Source: Treponema sp.
Lineage (GTDB): Bacteria > Spirochaetota > Spirochaetia > Treponematales > Treponemataceae
Length of the DNA: 63,290 bases
Assembly (NCBI GenBank): GCA_017616165.1
Contig: JAFZYR010000038.1
Span: 1-63,290, forward strand
Direction: 5' to 3'
Below are positions 24,986 through 34,873 of this stretch, piece by piece. The notes under the pieces were generated by a model. The model was not told the origin of the DNA. It was given only the letters and a program-made list of their open reading frames with translations, and searched no databases. Every line of letters begins with the position of its first letter. The first letter of the stretch is position 1. A program made the translations under genes and the position numbers.

Positions 24986-27900
24986 TTATAGTAGTTTATC
25001 CAGTTTTTCCCTGATGAATTCCGACTTTTCTTTAAGGCCGATTTTGCCAAGTTTAATGAACAAAACGTTTGGCATGGTAGGATTAAGCCTTATAGTTCCC
25101 GGGTTATCTTTTAAAAGCTTCATAAAGTTGTCTATAGAAATATTTGATGTATTTGCAAATTCAACTTTAACTTCGCCTTGTTTTTCGCGCAGAGATTTTA
25201 TTGAAAGCTTGCCGCAAAGAATACGGATTTCTGCCAGGGCAAGCAGGCTTGACACTTCATCAGGAATAGGTCCAAATCGGTCAGAAAGTTCATTTACAAT
25301 TGCTTCAAATTCTGCATCGGTTGTAATAGAGGCAATCTTTTTGTAGATTTCCATTTTTATCTGAGGCACGGTGACATAGGTGTCCGGTATATAACCTGTG
25401 TATTCCATTTCCATAAGAACTTCGCTTTCTGGTTTGTAATCCTTTTGGGCAGTAAGGCGGTTTACGGCTTCGTTGAGCAGTCTCATGTACAGATCAAAAC
25501 CAACGGCGTATACATCACCGGACTGGTCTTTTCCAAGAAGGTTACCCGCTCCACGAATTTCCATATCCTTCATGGCAATTTTAAAGCCGCTTCCAAGTTC
25601 TGTAAAATCACTGATTACCTGAAGGCGCTTCATGGCAACTTCGCTCAGCGATTTGTTTTGCGGATAAAGAAGATATGCATAGGCTTTGCGGTCACTGCGC
25701 CCTACTCGTCCCCTAAGCTGGTACAACTGAGAAACTCCGTACATGTCTGCGCGGTCAATGATGATTGTATTTACATTTGGAATATCAATTCCGTTTTCTA
25801 TGATTGTTGTTGCAATTAAAACATGAAAACCGCCCATCTTAAAGCGGTGGAAAATATCATCAAGTTCCTGGCTGGTCATCTGGCCGTGGGCTACATCTAC
25901 AAGGCATTCAGGAACTATGCGCTCTACTCTCTGACGAACCTCAAGAAGTGACTCTACCCGGTTATGTAAAAAGAAAACCTGCCCTCCCCGGTCCATTTCT
26001 TGTCTTATGGCGGCCGCTACCCTGTCGTCGCTGAATTCATCTATAACTGTTTCAATCGGCTGGCGGTTTTGAGGCGGCGTTGTCAAAAGACTCATGTCGC
26101 GGATCTTTAAAAGGCTCATGTGCAGGGTGCGTGGGATAGGCGTTGCAGACATGGTAAGGCAGTCTACATTGTTTTTCATTTCCTTAAGGCGTTCCTTGTC
26201 CTTTACTCCAAAGCGCTGCTCTTCGTCAATTATCATAAGACCAAGATTTTTAAAATGAACATCCTTCTGGATAATCCTATGGGTGCCTACAAGAATATCA
26301 ACCTCGCCCTTTTCAAGCCTTGCAAGGATTTTCTTTTGTTCTGCAGCGGCAACAAAACGGCTTAGCCTTGCAATCTTTACCGGAAAATTTGTAAAGCGTT
26401 CTACCAGAGTTTCGTAATGCTGTTCTGCAAGAATTGTTGTGGGCGCCAGGAAAGCAACCTGCTTACCACCCATTACTGCTTTAAAAGCCGCACGCATTGC
26501 AATTTCGGTTTTGCCGTAGCCTACGTCTCCACAGACAAGACGGTCCATTGGCACAGGCTTTTCCATGTCGGCCTTTACTTCTTCGGTAACGGTAATCTGG
26601 TCCGGGGTATCTTCGTAAGGGAAAGCTGCTTCAAAGGCAGACTGCCATTCGGTTTCTTTTGGAAAAGCGTAGCCAACACTGGCCTTGCGTCTTGAATACA
26701 AGTCTATGAGCTTTTGTGCAAGATCTTCTACAGCCTTCTGAACCCTGCTCTTACGGTTTTCCCAGGACTTGGAGCCAATGCGGTCCAGACGTGGTTTTTC
26801 TCCTTCGTTACCTATGTAGCGCTGTACAAGGTTTACCTGCTCAATAGGCACAAAGGCAAACTCCTGGTCTGCATATTCAAGCTTAATATAGTCGCGCTCG
26901 TTTCCCAGAGATTTTACACGTTCAATTCCGTGAAAGAGCCCTATTCCCCAGTTTACATGAACTACATAGTCTCCCGGATTAAGCTCTACAAAGGTATCTA
27001 TTACCTGCGACTTGGCTTTGTTTACAGATTTGGCAACATATTTACGGCGGCCAAAAATCTCGTTTTCCTGAATTACCAGCAGCTTGATGGCAGGAATATT
27101 AAAGCCTGCAGAAATTGGCTTTGGAATAAGTTCAACAGGTTTGAGGTTTTGCTCAGGCTCTATGTCGGTCCATTCTTTAAAAATTTCGTGGATTCGTAAG
27201 CCCTGGTTTTCATTATCTGTATATATGACAATGTTCCAGCCATCCTTCTGCAGGTTGGTAAGCTCTTCTTTCATATAGTTAAGGTTACCAAAAAAGCTTC
27301 TGCCAGGTTCGGAATCTAATTTTATAAGGGCTTCTGTGCTTTCCTGAGTCTCAAGTGTACGAAATTGTAGACATGTTAGTACTTTTTCTACATACTCCTT
27401 AAAGTCCAGTAAGAGCATATCAGGAGGAAGTGCCGGGAATGTATCCCTTGTTTTTCTGTACATTCCTGTGTATTCACGCCGGATTGCCTCTTCTGCATGC
27501 ACCTGTCTGTCGTAATCGTAAAAAAGTGTAAGTGTATTCCGGTTGATATAATCAAGAATTGTATAGGTTTTATCCCATAAAAGGTTGTAAAAGAACTCTT
27601 CACCTTCGGCATTCTGCCTGGTTTTAAGATCTTCAAGTATAATTTCAAGCTGTAGCCGGGCGTTTTCTGTGAACCCAAGATGGATATTGTATAGGTTATT
27701 TTCAGTTTTGTTACTTGTATTTATAGTACTATCTAATTGTAAAGTATTATCCTGTTGGCTTGTATTTTGTATTGCACTGCTCTGGTATTCCTTGAGTTTT
27801 TCCTCTAATTTTCCAACAAGGCTGTCATCCCATAAAACTTCTTTCATAGGGTAAATGCTTATGCTGTCGCGCCCTTTGATTGTTGTCTGGGAGTCGGCTT

Positions 27901-28627
27901 CAAACTCTTTAATTGATTCAATTGTATCAAAATCAAAAATTATTCGGAAAGGATTTTCTTCCAGAGGCAGAAAGATATCAAGCACCTCTCCCCTGAGGCT
28001 GAATTCTCCCCTTACATTAACTCTGGAAACTCTTGTATAACCAAGACTTACAAGCTTTTGTGCAATCTTTACAGTATCAATTGAATCCTTTTTTTTGAGG
28101 GAAAAAGAAAACTGTCTGATGTATTGCGGCGGCGGTAAAGCTGTTATAAAGGATCTTTGGGTTATAATAAAAATGCGCGGGCTGGACTGTGCTGTAAATT
28201 CCACCTGCTCGCAAAGCTTAGAAAGAAAGCCTGCTCTCTGACCAAAAACAATGGAACCGGTTGCTGCCGGTCTGTAAGGAATGGTTCCCCAGGAAGGAAA
28301 TGTAAAAATCTGTGCCTGGGGTAAAATAGTTTTAATATCTGTTATAAGATTGTTCTGTTCATACTCTCCGGGTACTACAATAAGGAGATCCTGCGAAAGA
28401 TGCTCAAGGCTCCCCTTGCCTTTTGTTCCGCTGTATTGAATTGCCTGCAGGGTTTTATAATAAATCTGGCCTGATAATTCAGAAAGGAAATATGTAAAAA
28501 GACTGCCGTGAAGCCCCGTTATCTGCAGGGGAAAGCTTGTTTTATTATCACTAATAATGGCAGCCAGCTTAGAAAAATCTGTCCAGTTATGTAGTAAATT
28601 ATTGATAGAAGTTGATAATGATTTCAT
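24986..28627 (-). CDS. mfd: transcription-repair coupling factor
   Basis: Removes RNA polymerase stalled at DNA damage and recruits UvrA. 1,213 residues, slightly above the usual 1,150. The N-terminal UvrB-like module (TFPSWGTIPYRP near residues 112-123) is followed by the RNA polymerase-interacting domain (YVVHVNWGIGLFHGIE). The RecG-like translocase has Walker A DVGYGKTEIA near residue 700, Walker B MIIDEEQRFGVKDKE, SATPIPRTL and the TRG motif region (QLRGRVGRSDRKAYAYL). A C-terminal D7 domain completes it. Residues about 290-320 form a low-complexity Asn/Ser/Gln insert. The promoter region is shared with the divergent 28694 gene. Confidence 0.97.
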   Translation of the reverse strand: MKSLSTSINNLLHNWTDFSKLAAIISDNKTSFPLQITGLHGSLFTYFLSELSGQIYYKTLQAIQYSGTKGKGSLEHLSQDLLIVVPGEYEQNNLITDIKTILPQAQIFTFPSWGTIPYRPAATGSIVFGQRAGFLSKLCEQVEFTAQSSPRIFIITQRSFITALPPPQYIRQFSFSLKKKDSIDTVKIAQKLVSLGYTRVSRVNVRGEFSLRGEVLDIFLPLEENPFRIIFDFDTIESIKEFEADSQTTIKGRDSISIYPMKEVLWDDSLVGKLEEKLKEYQSSAIQNTSQQDNTLQLDSTINTSNKTENNLYNIHLGFTENARLQLEIILEDLKTRQNAEGEEFFYNLLWDKTYTILDYINRNTLTLFYDYDRQVHAEEAIRREYTGMYRKTRDTFPALPPDMLLLDFKEYVEKVLTCLQFRTLETQESTEALIKLDSEPGRSFFGNLNYMKEELTNLQKDGWNIVIYTDNENQGLRIHEIFKEWTDIEPEQNLKPVELIPKPISAGFNIPAIKLLVIQENEIFGRRKYVAKSVNKAKSQVIDTFVELNPGDYVVHVNWGIGLFHGIERVKSLGNERDYIKLEYADQEFAFVPIEQVNLVQRYIGNEGEKPRLDRIGSKSWENRKSRVQKAVEDLAQKLIDLYSRRKASVGYAFPKETEWQSAFEAAFPYEDTPDQITVTEEVKADMEKPVPMDRLVCGDVGYGKTEIAMRAAFKAVMGGKQVAFLAPTTILAEQHYETLVERFTNFPVKIARLSRFVAAAEQKKILARLEKGEVDILVGTHRIIQKDVHFKNLGLMIIDEEQRFGVKDKERLKEMKNNVDCLTMSATPIPRTLHMSLLKIRDMSLLTTPPQNRQPIETVIDEFSDDRVAAAIRQEMDRGGQVFFLHNRVESLLEVRQRVERIVPECLVDVAHGQMTSQELDDIFHRFKMGGFHVLIATTIIENGIDIPNVNTIIIDRADMYGVSQLYQLRGRVGRSDRKAYAYLLYPQNKSLSEVAMKRLQVISDFTELGSGFKIAMKDMEIRGAGNLLGKDQSGDVYAVGFDLYMRLLNEAVNRLTAQKDYKPESEVLMEMEYTGYIPDTYVTVPQIKMEIYKKIASITTDAEFEAIVNELSDRFGPIPDEVSSLLALAEIRILCGKLSIKSLREKQGEVKVEFANTSNISIDNFMKLLKDNPGTIRLNPTMPNVLFIKLGKIGLKEKSEFIREKLDKLL

Positions 28628-28693
28628 TTAAAATACCGATAATATACTATATAATGAGAAATAATTCTTAAAAAAACTTTTAAGGAGATTACG

Positions 28694-29671
28694 TTGAAAA
28701 ATCGTAAACTTGTATTGATTATATCATTTCTTTGTTTGTTTGGACAGACATTTTTCGCTCAGGAAAATGTAACAACCGATTATTCCCAGGCTTCTGTTTC
28801 AATCAAGTATTATAACAGGTCCATTTATTATCCGGGCATGAATGATGACAACCCTATAAATGTGCATGTTACAATCAAGAACAACGGAAGTGAAACAATG
28901 CGCTTTAAGCTTGCAGATGACCGTGCCTTTAGTCTTGATTTTTATGCCTACACTGTAAAGAACAGCCAGCTTACACAGACCGACAGTCTTGTTGAAAAAC
29001 GAACTACAAACCGTACTGTTTATTTCCGCGAAATCTCTCTTGAAAGCGGTGAAGAATATTCCTTTGTTGAAAATGTTAAGGATTATATAAAGGTTGAAGA
29101 GCCTTCTGTTTATTATCTGGAAATGACCTTTTATCCGGAGCTTTATAAATCAAAGTACATCAAGTTAAGCTCTAACCGCCTTACTCTTGAAATCCGCCCT
29201 TCTCCTTCTGCTGCTTCTTCAACTTATGTTCCTGTAAAAGAAACAACTCAGGAAATCTTAAAGCCTGAAAGCATTGGACCAGACAAGGTTGTAGAACAGA
29301 CAATTATTGCAAGACAAAAATCTTTGTGGGATCAGTACTTCCTTTACATGGATGTTGAATCCTTATTAAAGCGCAACTCTACCCTCAAGAAAAAGTATAC
29401 AACAGTTTCTGCAGAAGAGCGTGTAAGAATGATCGAAAGCTTTAAGGCAGATTTGATGCAGTCTAGAATTGAAAACGACATCATTGCAGTTCCGGAAAAG
29501 TTTGAAATTGAAAAGACAACCTACACTCCAACAGAGGGTTCTGTAACTGTAATTGAATGGTTTAAATATCCAAACTTCAGCGAAAAGAAACGCTACACCT
29601 ACAAGGTAAGACAGCGCGAAGGAATCTGGACTATTTATGATTACACTGTTGTAAATCTTGGAACCGAGTAA
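28694..29671 (+). CDS. secreted protein, unknown function
   Basis: 325 residues with a signal peptide cleaved near FFA/QE (residue 22), probably periplasmic. The first 170 residues look like an immunoglobulin-like or BsuPI-type beta domain (INVHVTIKNNGSETMRFKL). The C-terminal part (about 225-325) is helical, then strands, with ERVRMIESFKADLMQ and YTYKVRQREGIWTIYDYTV, reminiscent of an NTF2-like fold. Translation begins at TTG 28694, with AAGGAGA about 7 bases upstream. A TATAAT at 28650-28655 is the likely -10 box. It leads directly into the next gene (no gap). Confidence 0.78.
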   Translation: MKNRKLVLIISFLCLFGQTFFAQENVTTDYSQASVSIKYYNRSIYYPGMNDDNPINVHVTIKNNGSETMRFKLADDRAFSLDFYAYTVKNSQLTQTDSLVEKRTTNRTVYFREISLESGEEYSFVENVKDYIKVEEPSVYYLEMTFYPELYKSKYIKLSSNRLTLEIRPSPSAASSTYVPVKETTQEILKPESIGPDKVVEQTIIARQKSLWDQYFLYMDVESLLKRNSTLKKKYTTVSAEERVRMIESFKADLMQSRIENDIIAVPEKFEIEKTTYTPTEGSVTVIEWFKYPNFSEKKRYTYKVRQREGIWTIYDYTVVNLGTE

Positions 29672-30394
29672 ATGAAGGCACTTATAATTTCGGAAGATGA
29701 GAATGTCTACTCTGTATTAAACTCTGTGCTGCAAAAGGCCGGCTACGATACAATTATCTATAAATGGCTTTTAAAGGCGCTGGACAATATTGAAGAGATA
29801 AGACCGGACTGTATTGTCGTAAGCTCATCTGAGTATCCGCGTCACTGGAAGACTCTTGTTCAGTTTGTAAAAAGCGGAATTGGTGGAGATGAGGTAGATG
29901 TTTATCTTTATGAACCAAATCCCCTTTCGAGCGAAGATGAAGAAAAAGCCCGTATCCTTGGAATTACAGATTACTTTACTTCTTTAGAGCCTTCTGTTCT
30001 TGAAGGTATTTTTGCTAAAGCAGAAGTCCAGCCTATGCCTGCTGTAGAAGCTGCTGCACAAGAAGTTGCTCAAGAAGAAAAGCTTCCTACTGTAGAAAAT
30101 ATCATTGAAGATAAAGAAGAACCGGAAGAAAAGAATGAAGGTCATTATATGTTTACACATCCTGTAAGCGGTAAATATATTAGCGGCAAGTTCTTTGAAT
30201 ATAACGGCTCTACTCTTTCGTGCGTAATTAATGATTTGAAGGGAATTGATAAAGGCTTTAATATTGAATACTTTACTTTTTTTGACAGTAAAAAAACACG
30301 TACTGCAAAGGTCACTGTTAAGGATATTGTAAATGTTACTGTCGGAAATACTCTTTTAATTGTGGAAATAAAAGCTATTTATGAAGAGAATTAA
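29672..30394 (+). CDS. degenerate receiver-domain protein with C-terminal beta domain
   Basis: 240 residues. Residues 1-115 have the shape of a response-regulator receiver (MKALIISEDENVYSVLNSVL; IRPDCIVVSSSEYP), but the phosphorylated Asp position reads SSSE, so phosphotransfer is unlikely. A Glu/Ala-rich linker (about 118-152) leads to an 85-residue C-terminal domain (GHYMFTHPVSGKYISGKFF). That domain is beta-rich and vaguely PilZ-like, without a clear RxxxR. The start codon immediately follows the preceding stop, and the 3' end overlaps the next gene by 14 bases, so the three genes form one unit. Confidence 0.72.
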   Translation: MKALIISEDENVYSVLNSVLQKAGYDTIIYKWLLKALDNIEEIRPDCIVVSSSEYPRHWKTLVQFVKSGIGGDEVDVYLYEPNPLSSEDEEKARILGITDYFTSLEPSVLEGIFAKAEVQPMPAVEAAAQEVAQEEKLPTVENIIEDKEEPEEKNEGHYMFTHPVSGKYISGKFFEYNGSTLSCVINDLKGIDKGFNIEYFTFFDSKKTRTAKVTVKDIVNVTVGNTLLIVEIKAIYEEN

Positions 30395-30716
30395 AAACGG
30401 TAAAAAAGCAAAGTTTTTCTGTGAATTCTGCGGAAATGAAGTAAAGCAGAATGATAAGGTCTGCACCTACTGCGGTAAGTTTTTTGCTTCTGTGCGCTGT
30501 CCAAGCTGCGGTAAAACTGGCCGTACCGAAGAGTTTACCAACGGATGTCCTGCCTGCGGTTATGCAGTTTATAAGAGCAAATACGGAACAAAAAACAAGC
30601 TTGGCCTTTCTTCCAGAAGAACTAAAAATTATGACGGAAGCCTGCCCTTCTGGATTTATATTCTTGTAATAGCAGTACTCTTTGCACTTATAATTGGACT
30701 TTACAGCTGTTTATAA
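30381..30716 (+). CDS. zinc-ribbon membrane protein
   Basis: 111 residues. Four CxxC pairs (CEFC, CTYC, CPSC, CPAC) within residues 14-60 form two zinc ribbons, followed by a basic linker and one C-terminal membrane helix (LPFWIYILVIAVLFALIIGL). The ribbons are therefore cytoplasmic and the tail is membrane-anchored. The start at ATG 30381 overlaps the previous gene by 14 bases. I do not recognise a specific family beyond zinc-ribbon proteins. Confidence 0.8.
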   Translation: MKRIKNGKKAKFFCEFCGNEVKQNDKVCTYCGKFFASVRCPSCGKTGRTEEFTNGCPACGYAVYKSKYGTKNKLGLSSRRTKNYDGSLPFWIYILVIAVLFALIIGLYSCL

Positions 30717-30722
30717 TTTTCC

Positions 30723-31433
30723 ATGAATATTAAAATAATAAAAGCTCCAGACGCTCAAAAACCCTTTGTAATAATTGATAAACCCTCCGGACTTCCTTCT
30801 GCCCCATTAAGTGCAGATGATAAGAATAATGCGTTTTATGAAGCAGCAAGTCTTTATCCCAAGCTTCTTGATGTAAAAGGCAAAAAAGAAATTGAACACG
30901 GACTTTTGCATCGTCTTGATACTGCAACAAGCGGACTTATGATTATTGCAGCAAGTCAGGAATGCTACAACTTTTTGCAGAACGAACAGCAGGCAGGAAA
31001 AATAATAAAATATTACAGAGCTCAATGTAATGTTTTAACTTCAATTACAGATAAACACGAAATAGAAATAGAATCTTATTTTAGACCTTTTGGACCTGGT
31101 AGAAAAGAAGTAAGGCCTGTTACAGAAGCTTCCGGAAAGGCTGCTTTGCAAAAGCTTGGTAAAAAAGTCCTTTATAAAACCTGTGTTAAAATCTTAAACT
31201 ATGATGATTATAAGAAAATTGCAGAAGTAGAATGTAAAATAATAAATGGCTACAGACATCAGGTTCGCTGTCATCTGGCCTGGATAGGGCTTCCTGTGGT
31301 TAATGATATGATCTACAATCCTATTGTAAAAAAAGAAAGCGCAGAACCTATGAAATTCTGCGCTACTGGTCTTTGCTTTGAGTACCCGAGAGGAGACTTG
31401 AACTCCTATGACCGTAAGGACACTTGGACCTGA
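30723..31433 (+). CDS. RluA-family pseudouridine synthase
   Basis: Isomerises uridine to pseudouridine in rRNA or tRNA. The catalytic motif is GLLHRLDTATSGLMII, with catalytic Asp at residue 66. FVIIDKPSGLPS (residues 15-26) is the N-terminal strand motif, and GYRHQVRCHLAWIGLPVVND is the C-terminal RNA-binding motif. No S4 domain. At 236 residues it is a compact member; the target cannot be named. The end is odd: the last 17 codons (31383-31433) read antisense through tRNA-Leu, and codons around 31328-31364 contain the terminator of that tRNA. No ribosome binding site is clear; it follows the previous stop by 6 bases. Confidence 0.88.
   Translation: MNIKIIKAPDAQKPFVIIDKPSGLPSAPLSADDKNNAFYEAASLYPKLLDVKGKKEIEHGLLHRLDTATSGLMIIAASQECYNFLQNEQQAGKIIKYYRAQCNVLTSITDKHEIEIESYFRPFGPGRKEVRPVTEASGKAALQKLGKKVLYKTCVKILNYDDYKKIAEVECKIINGYRHQVRCHLAWIGLPVVNDMIYNPIVKKESAEPMKFCATGLCFEYPRGDLNSYDRKDTWT
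31328..31364 (-). terminator. intrinsic terminator of tRNA-Leu inside the pseudouridine synthase gene
   Basis: AGCGCAGAA at 31338-31346 and TTCTGCGCT at 31356-31364 form a perfect 9-base stem with a 9-base loop. On the minus strand it is followed by TTTCTTTTTTT (complement of 31328-31338) and lies 18 bases after the tRNA 3' end. The same bases encode part of the C-terminal region of the plus-strand enzyme. Confidence 0.85.
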
Positions 31434-31466
31434 ACCAAGCGCGTCTACCAATTCCGCCACCCGGGC
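31383..31466 (-). tRNA. tRNA-Leu (anticodon CAG)
   Basis: Class II tRNA. Acceptor GCCCGGG pairs with CTCGGGT (G-T pairs at 1-72 and 6-67), discriminator A. D arm GCG/CGC, anticodon arm CTTGG-TTCAGGT-CCAAG, T arm AGGAG-TTCAAGT-CTCCT. CCA is not encoded. It overlaps the end of the plus-strand pseudouridine synthase gene by 51 bases. Confidence 0.96.
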
Positions 31467-31481
31467 AAAAAACTTATAAAT

Positions 31482-31510
31482 AATATACCAAAAATCTATT
31501 TATTAGTCAA
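31482..31510 (-). promoter_or_regulatory. promoter of tRNA-Leu
   Basis: On the minus strand TTGACT (31510-31505) and TATATT (31487-31482) are 17 bases apart. The tRNA starts 15 bases after the -10 box. Confidence 0.7.
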
Positions 31511-31549
31511 ATAAGGGATATTTTAGAAAACCAACGGATAAAAAACAGA

Positions 31550-34500
31550 CTACTTTTTCTGAACTTCGCTCATTAAAACAGTACCGTTTACAAAGTGACA
31601 GATTGTTGTGTACCAGTTACCTGCAGGAACTCCTTCAAGATTTACGTTTGTGTAAGTAAAGCTGCGGTTTTCTGTAGAATCATTAACTACAAGACCTGTT
31701 TCCTGTGCCTGAGCTTCCCATTCAAGAGCATCCTGTGCGCTTGCAGTAGAAGTAATTTTGCGGGTTGAATAAAGTGTATGACAGAACACCGGCGCATCAC
31801 AGAAAATCTGCCAGCCGTTACTAACCTTCATCCAGGCCGTGCTGGTACAGATAGTATCCCCGTTTATGTAGTTTGGATAGTAGTACAGAGGTTTTAGGTG
31901 GTAGGTGCCGCCATATTTAGGATAATATCCATAAGCAGTTACCTTCATAAAATGATTTTTAGTTTGAGGCTCATTATTATATTCATAGTCATTCGTATTA
32001 TCAAAATAAGTATAATAAGTACCGTCAAAGTTTTCCCATACCCATTTGCCATTTTTCTGCTCAAGTCTGAAGCGATTTATTTTTCCAGATTCACCTTCCG
32101 GTAACATAACTTTAAGGTTCTTATCTGCAATTCTTTGAACAATAGGAGTTTTATCATTCAAATAAAAATGAATACCGCGAAGAGTATTGTTTCTATCACA
32201 GTTATCCTGAGCAAGCAATTCCGCTTTGCCATTTCCTGCTGCATCCTCAAGATAGCTATACAGATAATATTCGCCCTGCTCAACATCAGAAAAAGGAATT
32301 TTTGCGCATAATTTACCTGGACGTTCAGGATCCCCTTCAAATTTAATTGTCTTTTTTGCAATATTCATTCTTTCTAAAGTGTCATAATCAGGATATGTTC
32401 CCAAATTGGTTTTACAATAATAACATACAAAATCTTCTATATCTTGATAATCAGACCAATTGGTATATGAGGTATCATCCTTTACAGTTACATTTTCTAT
32501 ATAAAAATACGAAGAGTCATAATAGCTAAAAAGCTTTGTATATATATACGGAGGCCACAGATCCCCTCCGCCATCTAGGTTTTTTATAATCTCAGATGTA
32601 TATGGTGTTACACCCTCTAACCCGTAAACAGAATCTGCTTTCATAATACGGAATGTATAAGAGCGGCCTGCCGGAATTGTAATTTTCTTTTCGTTAGGCT
32701 TGGAGTAATACCGTTCCGGGCGATTATATTGAGCATTAATAAAATAATTCTTTCCATCATCAGGATAATCTACATTGAATTCAACTGTTGCCATGCCGGT
32801 AGATTTTTCATAGGTTATATTTTTTATTGAAAAGGCAAGATTAAGATCTGGAACACCACCACGATTTGTTTCTGTCTTATTGATTACAGCCGGTTTTCCA
32901 TAACCCGATGTAATAGAAATATTTAGCAGAGAATCCAACACTACCTCTTGCCTTAAATAAATCTTATATATTCCTTCAAGCCCTACGTACACATCATCTC
33001 TTCTGTATGTATAGTCAATAATATTATTCAAACTTTCTATATTATTATAAAACTCCACCCATTCATGTGAAACAGGTGAATCCATTGTTTCCTGATATGT
33101 TACATATAAACCTTTACCTTCATCGTAATCATACACTCCAATCGAATTTGCCAGATGATCAGACCAGCCAAGATAACTCTCCGGACCGGCAGGTATAATA
33201 AAATCATATTCTTTAACAATACCAGTTTCTTCATAAAATACAGTCTTTGCTTTTGTATCTCGGTAACTATCTATGTAAACATTCTGGAGAGCCTGGTTAA
33301 AATCTTCCGTAAAACTATTATCATGATGAGCGGGTTCATCATTTGTAATTACAAAATTTTCCACCTTAAAAACTTCAGAAGGTACATCATTTTTATCATA
33401 AAAGAACAGTGAGAATTTTTTTGTAGCACTAAGGTAATCACAATAACTTTTTTCGTTCGTATTAATTATAAAACTATTTGCACTTATATGACTTTTATAT
33501 TCCCCATCTATTAATTCCGGCAAAACACCTTTTCCATCAACTTCAAAATCAAACTGTATAAATTTATTCGTCTCCGACTGCTTTATAACCTCGTAGGACT
33601 GGGTATCGCCGCGGTTGGCGCTGTCTTTGAGGGAGATTTCCAGGAGGACAAGACCGTCGGCTCTGGTCTGGAACTCGTAATCAAAATCAAAGGAATACAA
33701 AGTTTTGCCGTCGGAGGTTTTTACAATCTGGCCGTTGACGTCGGTTACCGGTTCAAAGCTGCTTATAAATGCTGTCTGTTCGTTTTCGCTTGCGTTATTG
33801 CCGCTGGCATCTTTTTCGTATACTTCGCGAATAAACACGCCCGAAACCGCATCTGCATTGTCATAGCCCTGTAAGCTTATATGAACGCTTTTTCCAACAT
33901 GGTTCTGGCTAAAGTCGCCATAAAAATATTTTACAGTGGTACCGTCGGCTTCTTTTACTTCCCCGTCAGACCACTCATCAAAAGGCTTGTCGGTAAGGCT
34001 GCGGTAATACCAGGCATTTTTATCATCAGTGGTAGTTACTGCAAGAGCAGTTATTGTTGGATCTACGCTGTCTACATTTTTGTTTACACAATAGGTATAT
34101 GGCTCGTTTTGTGTAAGAGCCATTCCTTCTGCATCCTTAAGGTTTGCACAGTTGAGTCTTAGCGTTACCTCTGCTGCAGTACGCGGGTCGTCATCTGCCA
34201 GTATGTGTTTATCTACAGCAGCAGGAATATAAAGCACCTTGTAATCAGAAGAAAAATAAGGCTTACCGTAACAGTCTGTAATATCTGCAGCGCCACTTGT
34301 AAAACTAATGCAGCCAAACTGGCCAAAAGACTGCGGGTCAACCGGCTTGTTAAAGGAAATTTTTACAAGAGTATCCTGGTTATAACCCGTAGGATAATAT
34401 GGAGGGTAAATCTCTGTAACAACAGGCACAAGAATGCACTTTGGATGAATTGTAAGATTTTCTTTTGGATTTATAATTGTTACTTTTGTTTCGAGCTTTG

Positions 34501-34839
34501 TTTCATCTGCAAAAGACAGCGCATTTGTAACAGGCTCTCCGGTAGTTCTGTCCAGCACTTCCCAGTTTAAAAACTTCCAGTTATCAGAAGGCGTAAACAT
34601 TATGTCAAAGGTTTCTTTCATTTTTCCGCGCAGCTGCGAAGGCGTTACCGTTCCCGAATCTTTATCTGCCGTAACATAATAAGTAACAGCCGGCGTATTT
34701 GCAATTTCAATCAGCTCTTCAAGCTCATTTTTTACATTCCCCCCGGCAAGAAAATTATCGCATCCGCAAAGGGCTATACATAAAGACGCCCCCCCAGTAT
34801 AGTCTTTCCAATCTTCTTCCAAAACTCACTCATTTTCAT
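31550..34839 (-). CDS. giant lipoprotein gene, out of frame at a G7 tract (likely phase variable)
   Basis: From ATG 34839, with GGAGG five bases upstream, the frame reads MKMSEFWKKIGKTILGG and then RLYV and a stop. Adding one G to the G7 tract at 34789-34795 gives KTILGGASLCIALCGC, a lipoprotein signal peptide with Cys at +1, fused to about 1,070 further residues without a stop. The intact product would be 1,096 residues. The body has an early VTYYVTADKDSGTVTPS segment and a Big_5-like Ig domain (VTEIYPPYYPTGY, then KISFNKPVD), then several Tyr/Asp/Asn-rich beta domains. A TTG at 34822 opens the long frame but has no ribosome binding site and no signal peptide. Probably a surface lipoprotein; function unknown. 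Confidence 0.85.
34789..34795 (-). repeat. G7 homopolymer in the lipoprotein signal peptide
   Basis: Seven consecutive G on the coding strand, at the exact codon boundary where the signal-peptide frame and the body frame separate. Eight G would restore a continuous reading frame. A second tract of six G lies at 34739-34744, in the first codons of the mature protein. Confidence 0.9.
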
Positions 34840-34873
34840 AACTTCCTCCAAGATGTAATGTAATAGTTTTTTT

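Noticed and set aside
26714..27199. Long plus-strand open frames across mfd
   Set aside because: They are opposite a complete mfd with all motifs, contain no recognisable domains and lack start signals.
34822..34822. TTG at 34822 as the start of the giant lipoprotein
   Set aside because: No ribosome binding site and no signal peptide in that frame. The ATG at 34839 has GGAGG and a promoter, and joins the long frame if one G is added.
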